Source of the DNA: Longispora sp040681875 | Lineage (GTDB): Bacteria > Actinomycetota > Actinomycetes > Mycobacteriales > Micromonosporaceae | Assembly (NCBI RefSeq): GCF_040681875.1 | Contig: NZ_JBFAZP010000004.1 | Coordinates: 372,001-436,000 of the forward strand | Length of the DNA stretch: 64,000 bases | Direction of reading: 5' to 3' | Part shown: positions 15,989 to 24,776 of the stretch, in pieces | Numbering within the stretch: the stretch's first letter is position 1 | How the letters are laid out: each line of letters begins with the position of its first letter | The notes under the pieces: generated by a model | Told to the model about the DNA's origin: nothing | What the model saw: the letters and a program-made list of their open reading frames with translations, nothing else | Databases searched by the model: none | Program-made: the position numbers and the translations under genes

Positions 15989-17146
15989 TCAGTAGGAGCG
16001 CGGTAGGCCCAGGGTGTGTTGGGCGACGTAGTTGAGGATCATCTCGCGGCTGACCGGCGCGACCCTGGCCACCCGCGAGGCGACCAGCAGGGCCGCGATC
16101 CCGTAGTCCACGGACAACCCGTTCCCGCCGAGGGTCTGGATCGACTGGTCGACGATGCGCGCGGCGGCCTCGGCGGCGGCGTACTTGGCCATGTTCGCCG
16201 CCTCACCCGTCCCCTCGTCGTCCCCGGCGTCGTACAGCCACGCGGCCTTCTGGGTGAGCAGTCGGGCCTGTTCGAGTTCGATCGCGCACACCGCGAGGGG
16301 GTGCGCGATGCCCTGGTGCGCGCCGATCGGCCCCTGCCACACGGTGCGGGTCCTGGCGTAGTCCACGGCGGTGTCGAGGGCCTGGCGGGCCATGCCGAGG
16401 CTGAACGCGGCGACCATGATCCGCTCGGGGTTGAGGCCGGCGAACAGTTGCAGCAGCCCGGCGTCCTCGTCCCCCACCAGCGCGTCGGCGGGCAGGGCCA
16501 CGTCGTCGAGGAACAGCGCGAACTGTTTCTCCGGCGCGACCAGTTCCATCTCGATCGCCTGCCAGGTGAACCCGGGCGCGTCGGTGGGCACGATGAACAG
16601 CGCGGGCTTCAGCTTTCCGGTGCGCGCGTCGGCGCTGCGGCCCACGACCAGCACGGCGTCCGCCTGGTCCACGCCGGAGATGAACACCTTACGGCCGTTG
16701 AGAACCCACCCCTCGTCGGTGCGGGTACCCGTCGTCGTCAGGTTGTGGCTGTTCGAGCCGGCCTCGGGCTCGGTGATGCCGAACGCCATCGTGACCGTCC
16801 CGTCGGCGATCCCGGGCAGCCACCGCCCCTTCTGGGCCTCCGTGCCGAACCGGGCGATGATCGAGCCGCAGATCGCCGGGGACACGACCATCAGCAGCAG
16901 CGGGCAGCCGGCCGCGCCGAGTTCCTCGCACACCGCCGCGAGGTCCGCGATACCGCCACCCCCGCCGCCGTACTCGGCCGGGATGTTGACGCCGAGGTAG
17001 CCGTAGCGGCCGGCCTCCTCCCACAGCTCCGTGGCCCGTTCGTTGGTACGGACCTTGTCGCGCATGTACCGGTGCCCGTACCGCTTGCCGAGTTCGGCCA
17101 CCGCCGCCCGCAGGGCGCGACGCTCGTCCGTTTCGTGGAAGTTCAC
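15989..17146 (-). CDS. Acyl-CoA dehydrogenase
   Basis: This 385-residue FAD enzyme introduces the alpha-beta double bond of an acyl-CoA. The N-terminal helical domain has NIPAEYGGGGGG. The middle beta domain has MAFGITEPEAGSNSHNLTTTG, the FAD/acyl-CoA contact region. The C-terminal helices include QTLGGNGLSVDYGIAALL. The Glu usually placed in the last helices is not identifiable by eye. Start is GTG 17146, whose GTGA overlaps the biotin carboxylase stop by 4 nt. It is the last gene of the operon. The acyl chain is unknown; with a methylcrotonyl-type carboxylase beside it, isovaleryl-CoA or citronellyl-CoA are candidates. Confidence 0.9.
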   Translation of the reverse strand: MNFHETDERRALRAAVAELGKRYGHRYMRDKVRTNERATELWEEAGRYGYLGVNIPAEYGGGGGGIADLAAVCEELGAAGCPLLLMVVSPAICGSIIARFGTEAQKGRWLPGIADGTVTMAFGITEPEAGSNSHNLTTTGTRTDEGWVLNGRKVFISGVDQADAVLVVGRSADARTGKLKPALFIVPTDAPGFTWQAIEMELVAPEKQFALFLDDVALPADALVGDEDAGLLQLFAGLNPERIMVAAFSLGMARQALDTAVDYARTRTVWQGPIGAHQGIAHPLAVCAIELEQARLLTQKAAWLYDAGDDEGTGEAANMAKYAAAEAAARIVDQSIQTLGGNGLSVDYGIAALLVASRVARVAPVSREMILNYVAQHTLGLPRSY

Positions 17147-19092
17147 TGTGCCTCCAGGACCGCGAGTGGGGTGTCGGTGTCGACCTGGTCGCCCACCGTG
17201 ACGTGCAGGACCGTGAGAACGCCGTCGACGCCGGCCGTGACCGGGAAACGCATCTTCATGGCCTCGAGTTCGAGCAGCAGGGCGCCGGCGGTCACCTGTT
17301 GACCCTCGGTCACGTGCACCGCCACGACCGTGCCCGGCATCGGGGCGAGGAGGGATCCGGCGGCCAGATCCGGTCGGGGCCGGGGAAACCTCTCGACGGG
17401 TACGAGAGATACCGCGCCGAGCGGGGAGTCCACGCACACGAGACCGGGGTAGGCGGACACCTCGAAGGTGTGCCGGAGGCCGTTGCGGGTGAGCACCACG
17501 CGGTCGGGGGTCGCCGAGACCAGGCAGACGCCTGCCAGGTCGGAGCCAGGGCTCTCCGCGAGGCCGGGCTCGGGAGGTCCGGAGTCGAGGCGGTGGGTGG
17601 CTTCCAGCGTGTCGCGGGTGAGGTGGTAGGTGACCTCGTGTCCGGCGAACGCCCTGACCTGGCGGGTGGACGGCACGTTGCGCCAGCCGGACGGGATGCC
17701 GCCCAGCACGGGAGCCTCCGCCCGGTTGCGCGCGGCGACGGCCAGGGCGGCGGCCAGTACCGACAGCGGATCGGCGTCCGGCGCCGCAGTCAGGTCGTGC
17801 CGGCCGAAGAAGCCGGTGTCGGTGGCCCCGGCCAGGAACTCCGGGTGCCGCAACGTACGGACCAGCAGGTCCCGGTTCGTGGTCAGACCGTGCACCGCCG
17901 CGCCGGCCAGCGCCGAGGCCAGTCGACGGGCAGCCTCCTCCCGGGACGGAGCCCAGGCCACGACCTTGGCGAGCATCGGGTCATAGTGGACACTGACCTG
18001 GTCCGCGCCGCCGTCGTCGACCCGGAGACCGAATCCGACGGGTACCGCGAACCGGGCGTCGACCCCGGGGAACTCGCACCGGAACAACGCACCCGCCTGG
18101 GGCAGCCAGTCCCGGGCCGGGTCCTCGGCGTACAGCCGGGCCTCGATCGCGTGGCCCGTCCGGACCGGGGGCTCCGGGGGCAGCGCCACGCCCTCGGCGA
18201 TCCGGAGCTGCCAGGCGACCAGGTCCAGCCCCGTCACGCACTCCGTCACCGGATGCTCGACCTGGAGCCGGGTGTTCATCTCCAGGAACCAGAACTCACC
18301 GGACGGGGCGACGAGGAACTCGACGGTGCCGGCGCCCACGTACCCGATGGCCTCGCAGATCCGGGTCGACGCGGCGCAGAGCCTGTCGCGCAGCGCGGCG
18401 TCGACGAACGGGGAGGGCGTCTCCTCGACCACTTTCTGGTGCCGGCGTTGCAGCGAGCACTCGCGCTCACCCAGGGTCCAGACGGTGCCGTGGGTGTCGG
18501 CGAGCACCTGGACCTCGATGTGGCGGCCGTCGGCGACGTACGGCTCGACGAAGACCTCCGCGTCCCCGAACGCGGCGGCGGCCTCGGCACGGGCGGTGGC
18601 CAGTTCCGCGTCGAGTCGGGCCGGGTCGCGCACGATCCGCATGCCCCGGCCGCCGCCGCCCGCGTCGGCTTTGATGAGGACCGGGAACGTCGTGCCCGAC
18701 AGGGTCGGGACGTCCGCGTCCGTGGCGAGTTTCTTCGCCGCCAGCTTGGAACCCATCGCCGCGATCATCTCCGCCGACGGGCCGACCCAGGTCAGACCCG
18801 CGTCGTGCACCCGCAGCGCGAACTCCGCGTTCTCCGACAGGAAACCGTAGCCGGGGTGCACGGCGTCCGCGCCCGCCCCGAGCGCCGCCGCGATGACCAG
18901 GTCACCGCGCAGGTACGTGTCGGTCGGCGTCACCCCCGGCAGCCCCACCGCGAGGTCGGCCTCCGCCACGAACGGCGCGGTCGCGTCGGCCTCGGAGTAC
19001 ACCGCCACCGTCTCGATGCCCAGGTCCCGACAGGTCCGGAAGATCCGGCGCGCGATCTCGCCCCGGTTGGCGACCAGCAGTCTGGTGATCAC
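17143..19092 (-). CDS. Acyl-CoA carboxylase alpha subunit (biotin carboxylase + BCCP)
   Basis: This 649-residue subunit carboxylates its own biotin using ATP and bicarbonate. The biotin-carboxylase domain begins ITRLLVANRGEIARRIFRTC. It shows the ATP-grasp glycine loop GGGGRGM, the catalytic EMNTRLQVEHPVTE and an RLYAEDP motif. A central domain of the methylcrotonyl-CoA carboxylase type follows, then a C-terminal biotinyl domain with biotinylation Lys in EAMKM. Start is GTG 19092, overlapping the carboxyltransferase stop by 4 nt; its own stop overlaps the dehydrogenase GTG by 4 nt. The frame is open to 20376 only as antisense or out-of-frame reading through the beta-subunit gene. Confidence 0.93.
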   Translation of the reverse strand: MITRLLVANRGEIARRIFRTCRDLGIETVAVYSEADATAPFVAEADLAVGLPGVTPTDTYLRGDLVIAAALGAGADAVHPGYGFLSENAEFALRVHDAGLTWVGPSAEMIAAMGSKLAAKKLATDADVPTLSGTTFPVLIKADAGGGGRGMRIVRDPARLDAELATARAEAAAAFGDAEVFVEPYVADGRHIEVQVLADTHGTVWTLGERECSLQRRHQKVVEETPSPFVDAALRDRLCAASTRICEAIGYVGAGTVEFLVAPSGEFWFLEMNTRLQVEHPVTECVTGLDLVAWQLRIAEGVALPPEPPVRTGHAIEARLYAEDPARDWLPQAGALFRCEFPGVDARFAVPVGFGLRVDDGGADQVSVHYDPMLAKVVAWAPSREEAARRLASALAGAAVHGLTTNRDLLVRTLRHPEFLAGATDTGFFGRHDLTAAPDADPLSVLAAALAVAARNRAEAPVLGGIPSGWRNVPSTRQVRAFAGHEVTYHLTRDTLEATHRLDSGPPEPGLAESPGSDLAGVCLVSATPDRVVLTRNGLRHTFEVSAYPGLVCVDSPLGAVSLVPVERFPRPRPDLAAGSLLAPMPGTVVAVHVTEGQQVTAGALLLELEAMKMRFPVTAGVDGVLTVLHVTVGDQVDTDTPLAVLEAQ

Positions 19093-20633
19093 GGCCGGAA
19101 CACCCCGTATCCGTCGGTGCCCTTGACCGGGGCGGAGTGGATGGCGGACAGGCAGATGCCGAGGACCGTGCGGGTGTCGCGCGGGTCGATCACCCCGTCG
19201 TCGTAGAGCCGGCCGGACAGGAACAGCGGCAGGGACTCCGCCTCGATCTGGGCCTCGACGGCGGCGCGCATCATGGCGTCGCGTCCTTCGTCGTACCGGT
19301 CGCCGGCGGCCTGGCGCGCGATGATCGACAGGACCCCGGCGAGCTGTTGCGGGCCCATGACGGCGGCCTTGGCGCTGGGCCACGCGAACAGGAAGCGGGG
19401 GTCGTACGCCCGGCCGCACATGCCGTAGTGGCCCGCGCCGTACGACGCTCCCATCAGGACGGACAGGTGCGGCACCCGACTGTTGGACACCGCGTTGATC
19501 ATCATGGCACCGTACTTGATGATGCCGCCCCGTTCGTATTCCGCGCCGACCATGTACCCGGTCGTGTTGTGCAGGAAGACCAACGGGGTGTCCGAGGAGT
19601 TCGCCAGCTGGATGAACTGCGCCGCCTTCTGGGACTCCTCCGCGAACAGCACACCGCGCGCGTTGGCCAGGATGCCCACCGGATAGCCGTGCAGCCGGGC
19701 CCAGCCGGTGACCAGACTCGGCCCGTACAGCGGCTTGACCTCGTCGAACTCCGAGCCGTCCACGATCCGCGCGATCACCTCGCGCGGGTCGAACGGCGTC
19801 TTCAGGTCCTCCGGGATCAGGTCGAGCAGATCGTCGGCGTCCAGCAGCGGCGGTCTGCTCTCCTGCGGCGGGGTCCCGTGTTTGCGCCAGTTCAACCGGG
19901 CCACGATCCTGCGCCCGATCCGGATCGCGTCCCGCTCGTCCTCCGCCAGGTGGTCCGCCAGGCCAGACACCCGCGCGTGCATCACCGCCCCGCCCAGCGA
20001 CTCGTCGTCGGACTCCTCGCCGGTGGCCATCTTCACCAGCGGCGGCCCGGCCAGGAACACCTTCGACCTGTCCCGGATCATCACCACGTGGTCGGACATC
20101 CCCGGGATGTACGCACCGCCGGCCGTCGAGTTGCCGAACACCAGGGCGATCGTGGGCAGCCCGGCCGCCGACGCGCGGGTCAGGTCCCGGAACACCCGGC
20201 CGCCCGGGATGAAGATCTCCTTCTGGCTCGGCAGGTCCGCGCCGCCCGACTCGACCAGGTTGATCAGCGGGAGGCGGTTCTCCATCGCGATATCGGCCGC
20301 CCGGAACGTCTTCTTCAGCGTCCACGGGTTGCTCGCCCCGCCCCGGACCGTCGGGTCGTTGGCGATGATGACGCACTCCACGCCCTCGACCACCCCGATG
20401 CCGGTGACGACGCTCGCCCCGACCGGATACTCACTCCCCCAGCCCGCGAGGGGGGACAGCTCCAGGAACGGCGAGTCCTCGTCGACCAGCAGCTCGATCC
20501 GCTCCCGGGGCAGCAGCTTGCCCCGGCCGTGGTGCCTGTCGGTGTACTTCGCGCCGCCACCCGCCACGGCCTTGGCGTGTTCCGCGTCGAGCTCGGCGAG
20601 CTTGGTGAGCATGGCCGTTCGGTTACCGGTCAT
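19089..20633 (-). CDS. Acyl-CoA carboxylase beta subunit (carboxyltransferase)
   Basis: This 514-residue carboxyltransferase transfers CO2 from biotin to an acyl-CoA. Two crotonase-fold halves are visible: the N-half with HHGRGKLLPRERIELLVD, VRGGASNPWTLKKTFRA and GNSTAGGAYIPGMSD, and the C-half with ANARGVLFAEESQKAAQFIQL, NTTGYMVG and MGPQQLAGVL. Retention of the GGAYIPGMSD and MGASYGAGHYGMCGRAYDPRF motifs places it with methylcrotonyl-/geranyl-CoA carboxylases rather than propionyl-CoA types. Start is ATG 20633. It lies 177 bp downstream of the AtuA-like gene on the same strand. That gap has two GTGCC/GGCAC-type mini-hairpins (near 20707 and 20754). Confidence 0.92.
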   Translation of the reverse strand: MTGNRTAMLTKLAELDAEHAKAVAGGGAKYTDRHHGRGKLLPRERIELLVDEDSPFLELSPLAGWGSEYPVGASVVTGIGVVEGVECVIIANDPTVRGGASNPWTLKKTFRAADIAMENRLPLINLVESGGADLPSQKEIFIPGGRVFRDLTRASAAGLPTIALVFGNSTAGGAYIPGMSDHVVMIRDRSKVFLAGPPLVKMATGEESDDESLGGAVMHARVSGLADHLAEDERDAIRIGRRIVARLNWRKHGTPPQESRPPLLDADDLLDLIPEDLKTPFDPREVIARIVDGSEFDEVKPLYGPSLVTGWARLHGYPVGILANARGVLFAEESQKAAQFIQLANSSDTPLVFLHNTTGYMVGAEYERGGIIKYGAMMINAVSNSRVPHLSVLMGASYGAGHYGMCGRAYDPRFLFAWPSAKAAVMGPQQLAGVLSIIARQAAGDRYDEGRDAMMRAAVEAQIEAESLPLFLSGRLYDDGVIDPRDTRTVLGICLSAIHSAPVKGTDGYGVFRP

Positions 20634-20810
20634 GGGGCGGTCCTGTTCGCGATGAGTGGGACTGGGCTGCGTTCCAGAATGGCTCGGGTCGTACGGCAGG
20701 CGACAGTGCCGTTCGGCACCCTTGCGGGCGCGGCCCGACGAACTCGACCCTGCCGTTCGGCACTTGGCCGGCGGGGCCGCCGACCGGCAGTGTGGAGGGA
20801 CCGACGGCGG

Positions 20811-22661
20811 TCACAGGAGGTCCTCCGGAATGTCCACGATGCGCGAGCGCAGCCACTCCCCGACGGCCTTGCCCTGGGGGTCGAACCGGGCCCCCTCCGC
20901 GACCCCGCTGCCGAGCAGGCCGTCAACGACGAACAGCGCCGCGTTCAGGTTGGGTAGCAGGTGCCGCGTCATCGAGTTCGCGGCGGTCTCGGGAAGGAGC
21001 TCGTGGAGGCGGTGGGTGGTGAGGGTCGCGGTGAGCCAGGGCCAGGCGCGCGGGTCACGGACCCAGACGCCGAGGGTGACCGCGCCGCCCTTGTCCCCGG
21101 AGCGGGCGCCGACCAGGGTGCCCAGTGGCAACCGCCGGGTCGGGCCGAACTCCGCCGTCCGGTGCACGCCTTCGGTGGTCCCTTCCCCTCCGATGCCCGA
21201 CGGAGCCCTCTCCGGAACGCCGCGCACTCCCCGGGACAACTCGACCGGTGCGCCGGGCTCTCCCGGGGTGACACCGGCGAGCGGCTCCATGTCCGGCGGT
21301 GGTGGCGCGCCAACTCCCTGGTCCGATCCTCCGCTCGGGCCGCCCGGGACCTCACCTGCGCCAGGACGACCCGTCGCAGGAACCATGACGACCGGAGCGA
21401 TCGGAGCGATCAGGTGACGGGTCGCGTCGGGAAGGACCAGCACCTGCTCCACGGTGGACGCGGGGAGAAACTCCGCGCGGTAGTCCCCGTAGGGCACCGC
21501 CTCGCCCGGCAGGGCGGCCAGGTGGAAGCCCGGGACGCTGCCCAGGGCGAGTTCCACGACCCGGGCGCTGAAGGCCTTCCCGACGCGTTTCGGGTCCGGC
21601 CCGCGCACCACGCACCGGAGCAGTGCGCTGGCCTCCTCCTGCACGTCGGCGTCGGCGTGGTCGGTGCGGGCCAGGGTCCATCGGGCCTCGGGAAGTTCGA
21701 GCTGCGAACGGACCAGCGCGGCCTTGGACTCGACGTCCAGGCCGGTCAGGATGAAGAGCGCCTCGTTGCGGTACCCGCCGACGGAGGTCACCGCCACCTT
21801 CACCGTCCCCGGTGGCGGCTCGCCCCGGACTCCGCTGACCAGCACCCGGTCGGGGCCGTCGGCGGTGAGCGCGATCGTGTCGAAGCGGGTGGTCACGTCG
21901 GGTCCGGCGTAGCGGGGGCCGGTGATCTCGTAGAGGAGCTGGGCACGGACGGTGTCGACCGTGACCGCGCCGTCCGTGCCCGGATGTTTGGTGATCAGGG
22001 CCGAGCCGTCGGCGCGCACCTCCGCGATCGGGAAGCCCGGGTGGCGGAGGGCCGGAAGCTCGGTGAAGAACGCGTAGTTGCCGCCGGTGGCCTGCGTGCC
22101 GCACTCCAGGATGTGCCCGGCGACAGTGGCCCCGGCGAGGACGTCCCAGTCGTCGCGCGCCCAGCCGAAGTGCGCGGCGGCCGGGCCGACCACGAGCGAG
22201 GCGTCGGTGACCCGGCCGGTGACCACGATGTCCGCACCGGCGGCGAGCCCCTCCGCGATCCCCCACGCCCCGAGGTACGCGTTCGCGGTCAGCGCCCCCG
22301 GGAAGCCGTCCCGGACGTCGTCGCCCTCGACATGGGCTACGGAGACCGTGACGCCCAGGGTCCCCGCGAGGGTCCGCAACGCCGCCGCGAGTCCGGCCGG
22401 GTTGAGGCCGCCCGCGTTGGTGACGATCCGCACTCCCTGGTCGACGGCCAGGCCCAGACACTCCTCCATCTGGCCGAGGAACGTGCGGGCGTACCCGAGG
22501 GAGGGGTCACGCAGCTGGTCACGGCCCAGGATGAGCATGGTCAGCTCGGCCAGATAGTCACCGGTCAGCACGTCGAGATCGCCCCCGGTGAGCATCTCCC
22601 GGACGGCCGAGTGCCGGTCGCCGTAGAAGCCCGACGCGTTCCCGATCCGCAGCACGGTCAC
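20811..22661 (-). CDS. AtuA family protein (DUF1446), acyclic terpene utilisation type
   Basis: This 616-residue protein belongs to the family of Pseudomonas AtuA, which is needed for growth on citronellol/geraniol but has no firmly assigned reaction. The N-domain shows RIGNASGFYGDR, LTGDYLAELTMLILGR, NAGGLNPAGLA and TGRVTDASLVVGPAAAHFGW. The C-terminal domain, about 100 residues, has LGTLVGARSGDKGG and ends EWLRSRIVDIPEDLL. Between them lies a Pro/Gly/Glu-rich linker of about 80 residues, longer than I expect for the family. Start is GTG 22661, overlapping the TIGR03084 gene stop by 4 nt. Confidence 0.85.
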   Translation of the reverse strand: MTVLRIGNASGFYGDRHSAVREMLTGGDLDVLTGDYLAELTMLILGRDQLRDPSLGYARTFLGQMEECLGLAVDQGVRIVTNAGGLNPAGLAAALRTLAGTLGVTVSVAHVEGDDVRDGFPGALTANAYLGAWGIAEGLAAGADIVVTGRVTDASLVVGPAAAHFGWARDDWDVLAGATVAGHILECGTQATGGNYAFFTELPALRHPGFPIAEVRADGSALITKHPGTDGAVTVDTVRAQLLYEITGPRYAGPDVTTRFDTIALTADGPDRVLVSGVRGEPPPGTVKVAVTSVGGYRNEALFILTGLDVESKAALVRSQLELPEARWTLARTDHADADVQEEASALLRCVVRGPDPKRVGKAFSARVVELALGSVPGFHLAALPGEAVPYGDYRAEFLPASTVEQVLVLPDATRHLIAPIAPVVMVPATGRPGAGEVPGGPSGGSDQGVGAPPPPDMEPLAGVTPGEPGAPVELSRGVRGVPERAPSGIGGEGTTEGVHRTAEFGPTRRLPLGTLVGARSGDKGGAVTLGVWVRDPRAWPWLTATLTTHRLHELLPETAANSMTRHLLPNLNAALFVVDGLLGSGVAEGARFDPQGKAVGEWLRSRIVDIPEDLL

Positions 22662-23479
22662 CGGACACCCTCTGCCGGTACGGGAGCAGGGTCGGCGGCG
22701 GCCGGCGTCGCCCGGGGGCGGCCCGGGCCGGGAGGTCCGGCGAAGGCCTGGGCGATGTCCAGCCAGCGGTCGGCCCCCGTCCCCTCGGCGCGCAATGCCA
22801 CGTCGGCGCGATGCCGGCGCTGGGTGACGAGCAGGCAGAAGTCGAGGGCTGGTCCGGTGACCCGGTCGGCGGCGTCGGCCGGGCCCCAGGTCCACAGGCC
22901 ACCGTCCGGGGTGGTCAGTTCGACGCGGGGCTCGGCGGGCGGCGGTTCGAGGCCACGGACGGCGAACCCGAAGGACCGGGTGCGGACGCCCAGGTGGGCG
23001 ATGTGCCGCAGTCGGCCGGTGGGCGGACGCGACACGCCCAGCGCGTCGGCGACGTCCTCGCCGTGCGCCCAGGTCTCCATGATCCGGGCGGTGGCCATGG
23101 AGGTGCCGCTCATGGGCGGGCCGTACCAGGGGAATCTGGTGTCCGGGGTCCCGGCCAGCGCGTCGGCCAGCCGGGCACGGGAGGTGCGCCACCGACTGAG
23201 GAGCGTGGTGGGGGTGAGGAGGGCCCCGGCGTCCGCGCCCTCGTCGACGAACCGGGCCGGGTCGATGGTCGCCAACTCGGCCAGGAAGCCCGCTGGGTCC
23301 GTCACGGCGAGCAGCGCCCGTTCGTCGGTCCAGGCGAGGTGCGCGACCTGGTGGGCGATGGTCCAGCCGGGTGCCGGGGTCGGGCGGCGCCAGGTGGCGG
23401 CGTCGAGCGGTGCGACCAGGGAGTCGAGGCTCTCGCTCTCGTGGCGCAGGTCGGTCAGGACGTCCGCGAGCTCGACCAT
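22658..23479 (-). CDS. TIGR03084 family protein (mycothiol-type maleylpyruvate-isomerase fold)
   Basis: This 273-residue protein has an N-terminal DinB-like/mycothiol-dependent maleylpyruvate isomerase helical bundle. The core metal-site motifs are GWTIAHQVAHLAWTDERALL and METWAHGEDVADALG, where the His residues of AHQVAH and WAHGED would form the metal triad. A C-terminal sterol-carrier-like domain follows. TIGR03084 proteins regularly sit beside AtuA-like and acyl-CoA carboxylase genes in actinobacteria; their reaction is unknown. It is first of five same-strand genes and overlaps the next by 4 nt (GTGA). Start is ATG 23479. Confidence 0.85.
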   Translation of the reverse strand: MVELADVLTDLRHESESLDSLVAPLDAATWRRPTPAPGWTIAHQVAHLAWTDERALLAVTDPAGFLAELATIDPARFVDEGADAGALLTPTTLLSRWRTSRARLADALAGTPDTRFPWYGPPMSGTSMATARIMETWAHGEDVADALGVSRPPTGRLRHIAHLGVRTRSFGFAVRGLEPPPAEPRVELTTPDGGLWTWGPADAADRVTGPALDFCLLVTQRRHRADVALRAEGTGADRWLDIAQAFAGPPGPGRPRATPAAADPAPVPAEGVR

Positions 23480-23681
23480 GGCGTCTCCACTGTGCCCGTG
23501 GGGCTACGACCTCTCGACCATCCCACTCTCGTACCCGAAAAACAAGCTGCTCTGATTGTTTTTTGCCGTCGTGGTCCGCACGGTCACGGGGCCCCGGAAT
23601 CGGCGAAAACCAACCGCCAGACCCCAAACACCACCAAGCCCCCGACCAAACGGCCAGGGGCTCAGCGAACACCAGAACGGA

Positions 23682-24596
23682 CTAGTCGAAGATCTCCCCG
23701 AGGATGCCGCCGCCGCCACGCCGGCCGTGCCGGTACCCGTGGCCGCCGCCGTGGCCGCCGTGCCCGTAGTTCGGCTGCTGCGGGTAGTGCGGCTGCTGGA
23801 AGTGCTGCGGCTGCTGGTGCGGACGGCGCGACGCGGCCTGCCGGACCCAGCCGTCGACCACGGCGGCCCAGTCGGTGGAGTCCACCGAGCGGTAGTCCAC
23901 CTGGTAGGTGTTGATCACGTCGGTGCCGCTGGTGAACAGCCCGCCGCGCTTGTCGAACTCGAGGACGACGGCCATGCCCTGCGGGTTCGCCAGGAAGGTG
24001 ACCTCGGCGGAGTTGATGCCCTGGTACTGCCCCGGCGGGTAGAACTCGATCTCCTGGTAGAACGGCAGGTGCTGCTGCACGCCCCGGATGTGGCCACGCT
24101 CGCAGTCGGCGCCCTTGAACCGGAAGCCGAGCCGCGCGAACGCCTCGATGATCCGCTCCTGGGCCGGCAGCGGGAACACGTTGACCTGGTCGACGTCGCC
24201 CTTGTCCACGGCGCCCGCGACGGCCAGCTCGGTGCGCAGGCCCAGCGTCATCCCGTGCAGCCGCTGGCCGCCCTGGACGTTGGTCAGCGGGGTCTCCCAC
24301 GGCATCGGGAACTGGAACGGGATCGAGATCGGCTGACCCGGCCCGACCTGGAACCTCCCGGCGACGTTGAGCTTGTGGAACTCCGTCAGCTGGTTGTACT
24401 CGCTGTCGCCGCTCTCCACCTCGATCTTGGTGATGAGGCCCAGCGACACGTACTCGATGTCCACCAGGTGGTCGCCACCGGTGATGTTCACCCGACCCTC
24501 GAGGTTCAGGCCGGGCCGGGTGTTCGGGTTGGTCAGGACCGTGTCCACGGTCGGACCGCCCACACCGAACGCACGCATCATCTTCTTGAAGACCAC
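23682..24596 (-). CDS. spo0M: Spo0M family sporulation-control protein
   Basis: This 304-residue protein has the arrestin-like double beta-sandwich of Spo0M (VVFKKMMRAFGVGGPTVDTVL, RPGLNLEGRVNITGGDHLVDIEYVSLGL, FPMPWETPLT). A tail rich in His/Gln/Gly (HQQPQHFQQPHYPQQP and a GGHGGGHG stretch) follows. Spo0M affects sporulation and stress responses in Bacillus and is common in actinomycetes; its mechanism is unknown. Start is GTG 24596, with AGGAGG 8 nt upstream. The upstream in-frame ATG at 24674 would add 26 poorly conserved residues. It appears monocistronic. Confidence 0.88.
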   Translation of the reverse strand: MVFKKMMRAFGVGGPTVDTVLTNPNTRPGLNLEGRVNITGGDHLVDIEYVSLGLITKIEVESGDSEYNQLTEFHKLNVAGRFQVGPGQPISIPFQFPMPWETPLTNVQGGQRLHGMTLGLRTELAVAGAVDKGDVDQVNVFPLPAQERIIEAFARLGFRFKGADCERGHIRGVQQHLPFYQEIEFYPPGQYQGINSAEVTFLANPQGMAVVLEFDKRGGLFTSGTDVINTYQVDYRSVDSTDWAAVVDGWVRQAASRRPHQQPQHFQQPHYPQQPNYGHGGHGGGHGYRHGRRGGGGILGEIFD

Positions 24597-24763
24597 CGGT
24601 GACTCCTCCTGTCGAACAACTTCCCCGAGGTTAGCCGAGCCGCGCCAGGATTCCAGCAGGCCCGAGGCCCGCACTGGGGCTTTCGGCCACGATTGCCCCG
24701 CTGCAGAACTGCGTCAAGAATCCGACGGTGCGCGACGGGGCAGCGGGAATACCACCCGCCCCC

Positions 24764-24769
24764 TACGGT
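24764..24769 (+). promoter_or_regulatory. -10 TACGGT, 7 nt before ATG 24777
   Basis: TACGGT fits TANNNT, and the ATG begins 7 nt downstream with no Shine-Dalgarno between. A leaderless transcript is predicted. Confidence 0.45.
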
Positions 24770-24776
24770 GTGCGAC

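Noticed and set aside
19093..20376. Upstream extension of the biotin carboxylase frame
   Set aside because: This part reads out of frame through the carboxyltransferase gene; ANRGEIA, the normal N-terminus, begins at 19092.
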